Source: Brevipalpus yothersi
Lineage: Eukaryota > Arthropoda > Arachnida > Trombidiformes > Tenuipalpidae
DNA length: 64,000 bases
Direction of reading: 5' to 3'
Assembly: GCA_003956705.1 (NCBI GenBank)
Contig: QZCP01000019.1
Coordinates: 167,088-231,087, forward strand
The notes beneath the pieces were generated by a model. It saw only the letters and a list, made by a program, of their open reading frames with translations. It was not told the origin of the DNA and did not search any database. The position numbers and the translations under genes are program-made. This document shows, piece after piece, positions 1 through 12,740 of the stretch (position 1 is its first letter; every line of letters starts with the position of its first letter).

Positions 1-842
1 TATATTCTGCAAGAAAATCTGAAGTGCTACTCTTTGCACCACCCCACAGCCTGATGCCCAGGAAAAAACGTGGATCCAGCAAACGTGGATCTAAACGTGG
101 ATCTCGAAGAAGATCTCGTGGCAAAGGTAGAGGAGCCAGTGCAAGACCACCACAACCACCAAGCTCCTCATCAGGCGCTAGTGATGAAGTCCCTTCTGGT
201 GGGTTGGTGGGACAAATGCCCATGGGAGCGATAGCAATGCCGCCAGGACAGGACAGAAGATCACCAAGAAGATCACGAACTCCCAGTCCAGCAGGAGCAG
301 TAGGAGGAATACCACCAGGAGTCCCTGTCGATGAGTCTAGTTATGTGGGTCAATATTCTCCAAATTTTTCGCCCAGAGCACAGGATACACCTCCAGGAGG
401 ATTCTCTCCACCAAGAATGGATATGTCCAATCCACAATCTCCCATCTCACAACCAAGTACTCCTGGATCATTAGGAGGACCAGGTTTTCAACCTATTCTC
501 TCTCCAACTCCTCCCACGCCTGGACTCAGGCCTCCACCTGTGCCCGGGAATACTCCAGTTAGTTCTGAGGGGACTTCAGGATTCCAATCTGGTTATCCGG
601 GTATGTCGAAACAAAGTATGGAATCCGGATCCCCTTCTCGTTCTCGTGCATCTCGTCGTGCTCGTTCTGCTGGACCCAGTCCAGCTTCGCGGTCATCAGG
701 TCGACGTACAAGAAGTGCAAGTCCTCGTGGCCCAGCGCCAGCTGAAATGAGTCCTCTTCACAATCGAACACCGAGAGGAAGATCGCGAAGAGGAAGAGGT
801 GGGCCCAGAAGATTGGATTTTGATGCCAGTCAAGGAGAATAA
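1..842 (+). CDS. 3' end of an Arg/Ser/Pro-rich protein gene (partial)
   Basis: The frame is open from base 3 to the TAA at 840-842, about 279 codons, so the gene probably begins left of the window. A possible 3' splice site (pyrimidine-rich stretch ending in CAG at 47-49) would make this the last exon. The first in-frame ATG is at 54, so a short protein starting there is the alternative. The protein is low in complexity: basic RGS/KRGS repeats first, a Pro/Gly/Ser-rich middle, several RSRS and SPR/TPR motifs, and an RGRGG-type tail ending in a short acidic stretch. No folded domain is visible. RS and RGG composition suggests an RNA- or chromatin-associated protein, but that is inference only. 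A poly(A) signal AATAAA lies at 897-902. It is convergent with the adenylyl cyclase, whose stop codon is only 60 bp away. Confidence 0.6.
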   Translation, partial: YSARKSEVLLFAPPHSLMPRKKRGSSKRGSKRGSRRRSRGKGRGASARPPQPPSSSSGASDEVPSGGLVGQMPMGAIAMPPGQDRRSPRRSRTPSPAGAVGGIPPGVPVDESSYVGQYSPNFSPRAQDTPPGGFSPPRMDMSNPQSPISQPSTPGSLGGPGFQPILSPTPPTPGLRPPPVPGNTPVSSEGTSGFQSGYPGMSKQSMESGSPSRSRASRRARSAGPSPASRSSGRRTRSASPRGPAPAEMSPLHNRTPRGRSRRGRGGPRRLDFDASQGE

Positions 843-896
843 TCAGTGTATACAGATACAATCATTTGAGAGAAAAAATTTGATTTAATCATGATA

Positions 897-902
897 AATA
901 AA
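897..902 (+). promoter_or_regulatory. poly(A) signal of the Arg/Ser/Pro-rich gene
   Basis: AATAAA lies 55 nt after the stop codon at 840-842. On the opposite strand an ATTAAA variant (883-888) lies just past the cyclase stop, so the two 3' ends overlap or abut. Confidence 0.5.
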
Positions 903-2244
903 TTAACAAATTAGATAATAAGTCATTAGTTTGCCTTTGCCTTTAACAGAAACAAGACCTCTCTGTTCAAAAGTGAATCCAAAATCTTCCAAAATTTTAG
1001 CTGTCTCTTGAACGACCTGGAAGTACAAGAAAGAATGAGAAAAAATGAATAATTAATAAATGATAGTGGACACAATTGTTTGAAAAATTAAACATCCACA
1101 ATATTTTCTATCTTTACCTGTATACAACCAGCTTTACCAGTACTTTCCATTCTGCTTGCAACATTAACAGTGTTTCCCCACATATCAAAATGAGGTTTTC
1201 TAGCACCAATCACCCCAGCAGTGGCAGGTCCCTGATTTATACCTACAAAAGTGGCCCAAAATATTATGGCCAAGTTCATAATACAATTAGTTCAGTTACT
1301 CCATAAGATATCAACCATTACTCACCCATTCTCAAAACAAAATTATTAAAGCTTTCTCGATTGATATTGTTTAAAGTCTCTTTGAGCGCCAATGCAAAAT
1401 CGGTTAATCGTGCAAGATGTGACCACACTTTTTCATCATCTTGCAATTCATCGTTGAGCCCGGAGGCAGCCATATAAGTTGCACCGATAGTTTTGATCTT
1501 GATGATATCTTTAAATCGTGGTTGATCAAGTAGAGCATCATAATCAGATATGACTTCATTCAAGAATCGTAGACATTCTAATCCTTGATTGTTTACTGAT
1601 TCTTCAGTATAAAAATCAGAAAAATTTGGCATCGCAGCAAATAGAACTCCTACCGCCTCATAACTTTTACTGTACAATTCTTCATCTCTTTTACGACGAC
1701 CAAGAAAATGAATGGCTACGTGAGGAGGTAAAATATTATATACCAAAGCTTCATTTTTTTGTCGTATATCTCGAACTTTTTCCTTTTGTTCCTCTACTTC
1801 TCGTTGCCATAGGAAAAGTCGTCGAGTCATCGAGTCGATATTACGATTTATGAAATACAATGCAATAGCAAATATAAATATTTCAATGGATAGAATGACC
1901 TCATGTCCATACTGATATTCATATGATGTGTACAATAATTGATCAAAAGATTGAAAATCTCTCGATAAATGTAGTATATTGAAGAAAAATTGGATGCAAA
2001 CGATTATGAATATGAATGATTCCTTGAAGTGATGAGATATTCGCTGTAATGCGGTGATGGCTAGCATTCCCATGATCGAAAAATATACTAGATAATGTGG
2101 AACACATTTTGGATCGATCTCAGAAAGTAATGAAGGTGATAAAGATGATGATGAAAAAACGCGTGATAACAATGCTGGTGCAATGTAATCTCTTTGGCTT
2201 GAATTATTTTTTACATGGCGAATACCAAGACAATCGGCCTGCAA
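903..2244 (-). CDS. Adenylyl cyclase exons 4-6: rest of membrane block 2 and C2 domain
   Basis: Exon 4 (1326-2244) follows a pyrimidine-rich acceptor ending TTTAG and codes an extracellular loop with an N-glycosylation site (NNSS), further membrane helices and most of C2. Exon 5 (1118-1242) carries the GVIGARKPHFD and WGNTVNVASR core. Exon 6 (903-1016) carries the end, from VVQETAKILEDFGF to the terminal TYYLIC. A Gly codon is split between exons 4 and 5; exons 5 and 6 join in phase 0. Confidence 0.9.
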
Positions 2245-5016
2245 CTAAAGAGGGAGAAAGAGGAGAAAAAAATGTCATAAATTACCTATTAGTACATCAA
2301 GAATATGCAAAAACATCCACCAATGAGTTTTCATTCATAGGCGAATATGAAACTGAAAGGACATTGTTGTAGAAAAAATTGTTTCTCCTGACACTGATTG
2401 TTGGGAATTCACATGCATATTGAGATTCTCAATCATTCAGTGAAATCATCGATAATCTTAGATTTGTGTTATTTTGAAAATATTTTAACGGTGAAAGTGT
2501 CACATTTCAAATTTTTCTTTGATGGGTAATGATCAATCAGCCAATCCCGAAGCCCCAAAGACGGGTGGTGCTTCAAGTGACGATTGGAGTGTTGACAGAA
2601 TTCCCGGTGAAGAAATCGGTGGTGGTGGTGGTGGTGCCAGTGGTGGATCAGATGGTGGTGGCTGGGATTCCCTTCCCGAAGCTTCACCTTCTGCAGGAAG
2701 TCTTGGAGCTGGGGCGGCCACCGGAAATGCAAACACTGCAGACCCTCCACAATGGAAAGAATATACAGCTGATCCATGGGCTGAAGATGGTGCATCAGCC
2801 AATGGATCCCCAGGTGCTCAAACACCACCTCCAGCTTCGTGAGGATTTTAGTGATTTAATTTTGTAATATTTCACCAACAATAAAAATGTTATTTTCCAC
2901 CACCACAATTATTCGCATGATTGATTGGGATTTGAAACCGATACAACATGGAAACACACACATTTTTGCATGAAGGCTGATTTTGAAATGAACCAAAATT
3001 TTGAATAATATTAATTAACTTACATTGGCTATTATGTGAGCAGTTATCCATATAATGATCATTGATGAGGCGCATACCAAGCGGATCCAAGTTTTCTCTT
3101 GTACTGCACGAGATATGGTTAACAATAGTTTGGGTGCAGATCGTTTCATTATTGTGGACATACATATGGCACATGAGAGCCATAGTATTAAGCAGGATAC
3201 CAGATAGGTCATATAAGTGGCAAGACTAACGGAGCCGACAAAACCGTACGCTAAGAATGCGCATAAAAGGGTTAAAGGCATTGAGACCATTGATATTGGA
3301 CCAGTGATCTCACGGAAATTTCGAAATTGATGTTCGTAAACAGAATTTCGAAAAGTAAGGCTGATAGGAAAACTGTGATCAGATAAATTGTGAGCATTAT
3401 CTCGATTCAATAGTTCATCACGAAGACGTCGATTATATTCTTGCACATTTTTTATTTCTCCACCAGATCCGATAATACTTTCTCGCTGATTTTCTTCATC
3501 ACCACTGGTATTCACTTCACCACCATTTGGCTGAAGAGCATCCAAAGTACCCTCAGGATACTGGGGAAAGAAAGAGAGGAAAAAAAGTAATCATTAATGA
3601 TGGAGGATCAATCTGTGGAATACTTTGAAGCTGATCTGGGTTGTTTTGATCGATTTATCCTAGAGGATTCTTAGAAAAAAATGAGTTGACTGTAAAAACA
3701 CTATTTTAGATGGAAAATTTGAGGAGCACTTTGTTTTCTTCAAACTTAATGAGGAATCAAGATATTGACCTCCCCAAAAAATCCTAATCGATTTCTTAAT
3801 CTGATGACTTGAAGAGATGGATCGAAATCAAAAATGTTCTATTTTGAATCCTTACAAGAATTTGATTAGACAGGTATCCATTTGAAACTATCTACTGGTC
3901 ATTTGCCGTAAGTTTTGAGATGTTCTGATGAGAAGGAATTCTCTAAGAGGTACTTTGAATTTTTCAAATCAGCGTTTTTGAACTTGTTCATCCTTGAAAA
4001 TTGAACTCATACACATAAGCTCTGATCATGGATCAATTCTTCTAATGTATGTTCCACATTTGATGAAACCAAGAGTATTCTATGGAGAATTCGTCTAGAA
4101 TTTCCTTTCTTTTAGTTGATCATAGTTGATTCTTTCATGAGTTTCAATGATCAATGAGCTTATCAGCTTTAAGAGTGGGTATATATAGAAGTAAGCTCAG
4201 ACTTCCTTAATTCCCAATAGGAGGGTCCTCATTAGTTGGAAAAATGAAATTATCGAAATTATCATGAAACCATTCCAAGAGAATTCTGTATTTGATGAGA
4301 GATGTGCCAGAAAGGTTCTCAGGAAATTAGCTGATAATATCCACAGACTCAGAAAAAGAAAAGCAAACATTACTGTTAGAATGTATATTTTTTATCATCA
4401 CTAGACTGTTCAATAAACTTTTCAGAGATTGATTTAGTGGTTTTTTCCCTATTCAGTTATCACTCATCGGGGTTTATTGAATTTGATGATGAAAAAAAAC
4501 GACACACAGTATCATTTGATGACTATTCGGATGTTTATGCTTCATCATTTGCTAGAGGCCACTTAATGTCAAATTTTGGTTAAATACAGAGAGAGAAAGT
4601 AAGAAAATGGGCACTTTTGTTCGATGAATTACATTCGCTTTCTTTGTTTTTCTCATGTCTGGATAAGACAATTGGGAAGCAAATTAAGATCGACGCCTAA
4701 AGAATGGTATAGCAATTCATAGGATTTATGCTCGATAGTGAGACCAAATGTGATCAGAAATAGAAGCATAAAAGAAAAAGGAAAATGCAAGCAAAGACAA
4801 TCCATTTAATCTCATCTTATTACAGTCAATCATCCACCAGGTCCTGGGAGATGAGCAAGTTTGCACGATACTTTCTCTCATCTTTTTCTTCTTCCTGAGC
4901 AAAGAGGGGCGAGAAAGAGAGAAGATGCTGGCCAATTCGATCGCCATCAACTAGATGATCATTCACAACGAAATACATTAGTCAGCACCGAAATGACTTG
5001 AAGAAGGAAAAGTGAT

Positions 5017-5071
<55 letters not shown>

Positions 5072-6014
5072 TAAGAAGCAAATATTCGAGGAGGTAAACA
5101 TCAGAAAAGTGAGAAAATATCTTACACACACATCTCTGATCGACAAGGAAAAGTTTTGTCAGACTCAGCATCATTCGTCCATGGAAGATTAGATTTTTCT
5201 TACTAAGCGTATCAACAGGAAGATATATACAAGGTGAAAAATGGAAGTAGTAGAAAGAGCTCTGACCAACAAATGGAATAATAATGTCACCGGGATGTAT
5301 TAAATTCAATCACGAAAGAAAGGAGAGAGGATGGAGGGAGGTAGGAGGGATAAATGGAATGGAAGATAAAATTGAAGGCAAGATAGAGAAAAAAAATGTC
5401 CAAGAGTGTGAAACGTGATGATGGATGGGAAGGCTCATGGTTCCACAGGGATCGATCCAAAGCATGGAGAAACATGCTCAAGAGAAAAATATGATTAGGT
5501 AGAGGTTTCTGTTCTTGGCTTTACGCTTAACATTTATGCATCACAAGAAATCTCTCTCAGTATATGTGAAATTTCACTACAATTTTAGCATCAGGCAAAG
5601 AGAAAGAAAGAAAGAGAGAGAGAGAGAAAGTGAAATGCTCTGTGTATATTTGATGAGAAGTAAATTTTTTAAACTTCTCTAAGCTTAAGATAGAGGAAAG
5701 CTAACTAAATTCGTGTGAAGGTTGTTGGATAGAGCTTTCACACTTCACACACGTTCTACCTGAATTCTCAATTCTATGGACACTTTTGGCAGTGAAGCAA
5801 GCCGCAATTTGTTCATTCATGGAATGAAGCCAGTCAAGACGAATGTGAGAGTGAACATATATATCATGAAAATATTTGGAATGCTGGAAAATTTAAATCG
5901 ATGAACTTTTCTCAGGATTTCTTACATGTGTGTGCGAGTTGTGTATATGTGTGTGTATGAGGTGATAGCCATAAATAAATTTTTCGACTTCGAAAGTATT
6001 CAGAGCACACACAC

Positions 6015-6112
<98 letters not shown>

Positions 6113-9100
6113 TCACTTGAAAATTCTGAGCTGATATAGAAGCTTTCAAAGGGTTTATCGATGCTGAATTGCACTCCTTCATCATGGGGAAGGACATTTT
6201 TAAAAAGCATAAAACATCTGAGCTTTCACATCTAGGCAATGCAAATACTCCAAACTAACTCAATTCCTCAGATTATTTCTTCATTGGAGAGGTAAAGTTC
6301 CACTAAACTCATTCTATCCGAAGAATACTAGAGAAAATTTCTTCCATGGAAAGGTCAAAGGATTGAGTGTTATCGAGTGACTGAAAAAATTCAATCAGGT
6401 TCATGGAAAGAGATTTTGGGTTTATACCTATGTCCTGAGAATAGATTCCATAGATTCGATTGTGAGTTATTTTTCACCTCTATGTGGGAAAAGAAAATGA
6501 AATCACCACTTGCTGATTGTATCAAAATCAAATCTCAACATTGCCAAAATAAACACCGCACCAAGCTATTCGATTCGAATGTATCCAAATCATGGTTTGA
6601 TTAGATTACAAAACTGAATAAAATAGGTTATTTATCAGAAAGCCTATTGAACAGGTCATATTGTTGATGATAATTTGGTCCAAAATTTATCCTGCAAAAC
6701 TCAGCATAATAGAGAAATAGAGAGAGAAAGAATACATAGGGTGATTGACATTTATACAAGCTCCCTGGAATGAATGCCGATTCTGGAGGATTATCATGTT
6801 AAGCACAGCATCGATAGTAGGTGTAAGTTTCAAGTTGCCTATGGAAGAGATTCTGGCAAGATGGATGACAAGAGAGGAAGAGAGTCATCTTGATCGAAGA
6901 GGTCTTATTTGATGATGGTAAGGTTTAACTAGGATATTAGATGAACGAGAGAAAAGTCGAAAAAAACACTAGACAGCAAGAGAGAAAAGTGATGAAGATG
7001 GAAAGAGAATATGATCAAATATTATGAGAATGAAGATGATGATACCACTCAGCATGCTGTCGATCATCATTAATCTAAATTTCACACCCAATTAATTCAT
7101 TATACAAACAAGCAGTGGGTAAGACAGAGAAAGAGAGAGAGAGAGAGAGCAAATACACTTACTGGTTTCAATACTTTGACTATGAAATAGGTTTGTATAT
7201 TGGCAAGTCGAATGGCTTCTTCTCTGGATGCTCCATCACCATCGATAACTTCGAATTCACCATTCAAAAAGCTTAAGGTTCTCTCTGATATATGAACTCG
7301 ACCAGGCAATCCACTGCTTTCCATTTTGTTTGCCAATTCAACATCCTGACTGTAAACATCGAATTGCCATTGCCTTTGGCCCAGAACTCCAGCCAATACG
7401 CCACCAGTATGTACACCAACTCTCATATCAACACTGGAATTGGTCTCTTCACGAACCGATTTGATTGCTTCCACCATCGATAGACCCATGTGGACACAAA
7501 GGACCGCATGATCTGGCCGTTGTTCTGGTGCACCAGATATACAATAATAACAATCACCCAATATTTTGATCCTCAATTGGTGATATTTTTCGGATAGCTT
7601 ATCGAAACGTGCAAATAATTCGTTTAATGTTTTAACTAATTCAGCTGCTGAGCAAGTGGATGATATAGCAGTAAAGCCAACAATATCGGCAAAAAGTATG
7701 CTAACATTTTCATGTCTTGACATGTAAATCTTTTTAAATTGTCCAGTGACCATTGAGCCAAGATCTTGACGTATTTCGGCAGCTACATGTTTTGGTAGTA
7801 CAGATAATAGAAGACGTTCCTGTTCAGCGGATTCTTCTTCCAAAATTAATTTAACTTCCAAACTTTGACATGTCTCCAGGAAAGCTCGTCGTTGTTGACG
7901 TTCGTAAAAAAAGAAAGACATGATTCCAAGCAAGTTGATGCCTACAATGAGAATGATATTGGCTGCGATCTGGATATAGAAGGAGAGAGAGAGAAAGCAA
8001 AAAAGAACGGCATGAGAATCAATTCCTAATACCTTTTAAATCGCATCAGATTAAGTAGATGAAAAGAGAGAAGGATCATGATACTAATAAGGTTAGAGAT
8101 GCAACTAAAATCGCTGGTATCAATTAGAGAAGGAGAGAGAGAGAGAGAGAAAGAGAGATGGAAAAGTCTGGGAGAAACTTTAACACACAAATATTGATCA
8201 TGCTCCAGAAGAAAAAATTTTGGAATCCAAAATAACCAGGAAGCTCTTCTTTCCAACTTCCCATGAATAGCCTCCTTTTTGACACTATGGCCAGTGTCTA
8301 AGTACTACAACTACTACCACTTTCCGGAATCATTCTAGCGGTGATCATGATAAATTTTCTGAGGCAAAGTTGAAAAAACATTCTTGATAGCAGCTTGCAA
8401 TAAAGTCTCGATACACACAGGGGATAAAGAGAGAGACTAGTAGTAAGCTTGCGTGTGGATTTAAAAGAATTGAGGCTATTTTTTGATAAATTCCGGATAC
8501 TGGATCAACACACACAGAGCGAAATCAACTATTATAGTATGAAAGAGCATTGAGCGTAGGAAGGCAAGATTAAGTGGTGATATATCAAAAGTGAGAGAAG
8601 AAAAAAGATCACAACAGTTGGTAGAGAGAAATGTACGATCATAGAAGTCTATGATCATATCTCCATCATGATCACCACTACCAAACATTATCCATGAGTC
8701 CTGGCGATTCAATGTGTCTCGACGAGGCTAACATAAATCAGAGCAGTGTAGTGCAATGCCACACCAAAGGCCCTATTTGATGATTCTAGGCAAGTTTACG
8801 AAGAAGAATATGTGAGAGAAAGAGCAAATATTCACTTCTGATGGTCAGTGGTCATCGACTGAAGAGAGAGAGAGAGAGAGAGAGATAAAAGTGGTAGAAT
8901 AAGAGTTGGATGAGGAAAAAGTGGAAGTAGAGAGAATGAGAATGAATTTCATTCTTGCCAAACACATGGTGAGATAAATGATTCTGGAATTCATCATCAT
9001 GGGTAGGATGATACACAAATGCCATGAGATCTTAGTCAATTTCATATCTAGTGAGCCAAAAATTGTAAACAAATTCTGGATTTTATCTGACTAGACGTGA

Positions 9101-9310
9101 AGCATGAGCTAATGTTAGAATAGAGAGTATATACATAATAGGATGAATAGAATGGAAAAATATCCATAAACTGTATACATTTATGAAATTGTGTGCCTCT
9201 GTCAGTGATACACTCAACATAATGGGTTTCAGATGGAGATTTTGAATTCAGTGAAGTGTCCAGAATTATAATCAAACAAGCGTAATGTATGAAGTTGAAT
9301 AGAGAGACTA

Positions 9311-9372
<62 letters not shown>

Positions 9373-9733
9373 TAACTCAGATAGACACAGAGAAAATGAA
9401 AGAGAGTTACAAAAAAGTGGGAAAAGAAAATGATCACAAAAGTGAACTATGTTAGCTTTTCTATTAGCTGTATTCTATTTTTTTCCCATGAACAAAACAG
9501 AACTGAAGAGATAGACTGAGAGAGAATCCACAGAGCCTGTAGTAGGCTTAATGTATTCAGAAAAATTTTTCTCTTGCCAAAAAAGAACTATCCAAGTACC
9601 AAAAGTATCATATACACACATACACACAGAAGATCATTTGTGCTAGTGAAGGAGAAAAAAAGGAGGCCAAGTTTACTGTGGCTGACTTTGAGTCGATTAG
9701 AAAGCCACAAGAGAACATTTTGTAAAGCAATTT

Positions 9734-9764
<31 letters not shown>

Positions 9765-12708
9765 CTTTCTTTATCTATCTTGCTTTCTTGTAGGACCATG
9801 ATATAGACCATGGTGAGTGTGTTATGCCCAGAATCTGGACTTGAGTGTGAAGAAGCTTCAAGATCTTTTGATTGAAAAGAATAACTTATTCCGCTTTTGA
9901 TTGTGGTTGAACAGTAATTACAGACTCGGGAGAAAGTGAAAGTAGAGCTTTAATGGACGAAAATGGAGAGAAGAATAGCAAGCTAACCAAGAAGAAGAAA
10001 AAGCAAAAGAAGTAGATGTGATGGGAAGGGAAGCTTGAATGTGTATGTGTGCTGTATGGATAAGAGAGAAAGTTGATTAAGTGACTTGGAACGTTTTCAT
10101 TAACATTCCTCAAACGTTGACATTCACAATGAGCTGTTGCAATAGTTAGATGAGATGCCTATGGTGGTTGTTGTCGTTGAGGCAAGAGAAAGTGAAGCAT
10201 CTAGATCAAGGCAATAGGAAAGGAATAAAGAAATGAAGAGAAGCAAAAGTGAAAGTATTCAGTTACTAGAACCATACAAAATTATGAATCTAATATCGAT
10301 GTATAGAAACGGTTCAACTCTGACAAGATTGCTCCTGCCTCATCAGTGAAGTTCTCATCGTACGATTCGAAAGAATTATTCTCATTTTTGTGAACATATA
10401 GCCTGAGGATAGATGAATAGAGGCAAATTGTCTCGGATCTTCCACAACTGTTGGTATATTCTACGATTCATACCAATCAGACATCTCAAGAGAGAACAAA
10501 ATTGCATGTTTTGAAAGATGTAAATGAGAATGTAGAGTGAGAAGACATGTTGAATTGTCGAAATTTTGCTCTCTCTCTCAATCTACAAGCCACTTTCTCT
10601 GACATCTTTGAGAATTGAAATAGATAAAGTCTCAAACCAGAGAGAGGAATAGATTGGATTGATGAGCTGGGTTAAATTTAACACCAACATGAGGAGGAGG
10701 AGGAAAGGATGCATATGTTAAGGCTTAAAATTGTAAGGGGGAGATGTTCCTTAACAAGGGGCTTTTGAGAAAAAAATTCCACCGTCAATGAGAATTTGCA
10801 TAATTAGGGGAGCATAATCAACTTTGCTTATGGAATGTTCCGGCTAAAAAATCAACTCAAATGAGAAACAATATTGTAGGTAAAAATATGGAATGGAAAG
10901 CATGTTACTGATTGTTTTGGTGTGCATGTACGAATATGTTTTCTGATTGTTGAGCAAAATGATTGATGAACACGAAAGAAATAAAATATCCGAATTACAT
11001 CCGAAAATCAATTTTTTGCTAGAATTTTTCTCTCTGTCTAATCATACTATAGCTCATACTAATTTTAGCTTGCACACATGTGAAAAGATACAGATTTGTA
11101 TGTGATGAGAATGCAAATCAGTGATGCAAATCGTGTCTGAATTAATTCCTAGAGCTCAGCTCAGATCACGGTCTGATGAGAATGAAAATGCAAAGCAATT
11201 GCTTGCTAACATTTTGAAATAAATAGACAGAGAAAGAGTCAAAATCATTTGAATCAAATGGCAAGAACAGAAATTGCCTGTATTGCTACGGAAATCCTCT
11301 CTACTGTCATCCCTAGGAAACTGAACAGATTGTTCAATTATGTTCGTTGATGAAAAAGAAAAGTTAAATTTTCCTAGCCATTAGCCTGCAAATAATTGTT
11401 CATGAAATCAAATCAGAATCAGATGCTGATTGATGCTTGAAAGAGGAAGAAAATTCTTTTTCTCCTTTTTTTCTGATACCAACTAGAATTCTAAGCCCCA
11501 GCAGCAACTGTTTTTTCTTGAATCTTTCTTCGTGTATGTCTCTTCTGAGGGATCATACAACTCAGATAGTATTATTTCTCTCATTCTCAGAATCTTGAAA
11601 GATCTAATGAATATCAATCATACTCAGGGTTTAAGTCTACATCATCATACACACCTTTTCCTTAGCTTTCATATGGAAGTTCCAACAATCACAATGTGAT
11701 AAAATGGGTTTTTCAGCCTTATAGAGGGGAGCTTTAGTAGTGAAAAAGTACTTTTTACAAAGCTCGATCACTCTCTTGAGTCCAATCAAACACTTTTATG
11801 GCCCAAAAGGTCAGAAAAATACTCAAAGAAACCATGAACATCGATTGAAATCGAATGTATCTCTATTGAGAAGAGGATATAGGATTTCTCTTCCTCTTCA
11901 TTCACCAAAAGAATCAACGATTCAAAGTTTTCTCGAACTATCACAAGCTTTTTCACACGAATCCAGTTGGGTTGCTAGCTAGCTCATTTGAATCCAACAG
12001 CATGAAAATGCACAGAAGCTCTCAAGTGTAGTGAAAGTCTGCTGGAGAAGATTGTCAGGATTGAAGAAGAAAAAAAATCCGCATCACTTGAGCATCACTA
12101 ATAATTGAACAAGTCGAACACAAATTCTTTCGACCAGTCTTTCGAGTAGCGACAGACTTTCATTACATTCGATTTCGCTGAATTCCTCTCCAAATAGGCA
12201 CCACAGAATAAAAATGAATCCAGTGATATTAGAAGAAGAGCTTGAAATCTCTTGAGGAAGTATTCTTCCTGGGCTCTAGATATTCTTCGAGAGCTAGTTT
12301 CATCTTGAGAACGCCAGTGAATGCAACCAGTTAACCATGGACCATCCTATCCTCTGATCTTGGCCATCTTTCTTTTTTGCCATTCTCATATTTTTCTCCT
12401 TCTTCCTTCCTTCTCGTTTACGCTGGTCTTCCCACTAACCACCTAGAGAATCGATTTCCGATCAGTTCAATGGATTGAGAAAGTCGAATCAGAGTGAAAT
12501 TACGCCTGCATGATGAAGCCCACCAATGAGAAATGAAAGCAAAAGGGTAGAGAAAATCTGAGATTTCTGGGTATCAGCATTTTTTTCCACTATCGTCAAG
12601 TTATCATTCTCAATCACTCATGAGTATTATTCATCATCTCCATGAGGAATAATGCTATAATCAAATTGAACGTGATTCTTATTCTTTTCTGTCTTTGTCT
12701 CTCCTTCC

Positions 12709-12740
<32 letters not shown>

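Larger units (their letters stand above)
3561..7162. other. Cyclase intron 2 (3.6 kb), no gene seen
   Basis: This is AT-rich noncoding sequence with two long GA tracts (5021-5068 and 6017-6110) and short GA-rich patches at 5599-5626 and 7131-7149. Reading frames here are driven by the repeats (SLSLS or ERERE) and are not believable genes. Confidence 0.7.

Noticed and set aside
6017..6110. GA arrays considered as CRISPR or satellite arrays
   Set aside because: They are plain dinucleotide runs without spacers or longer units in a eukaryotic genome.
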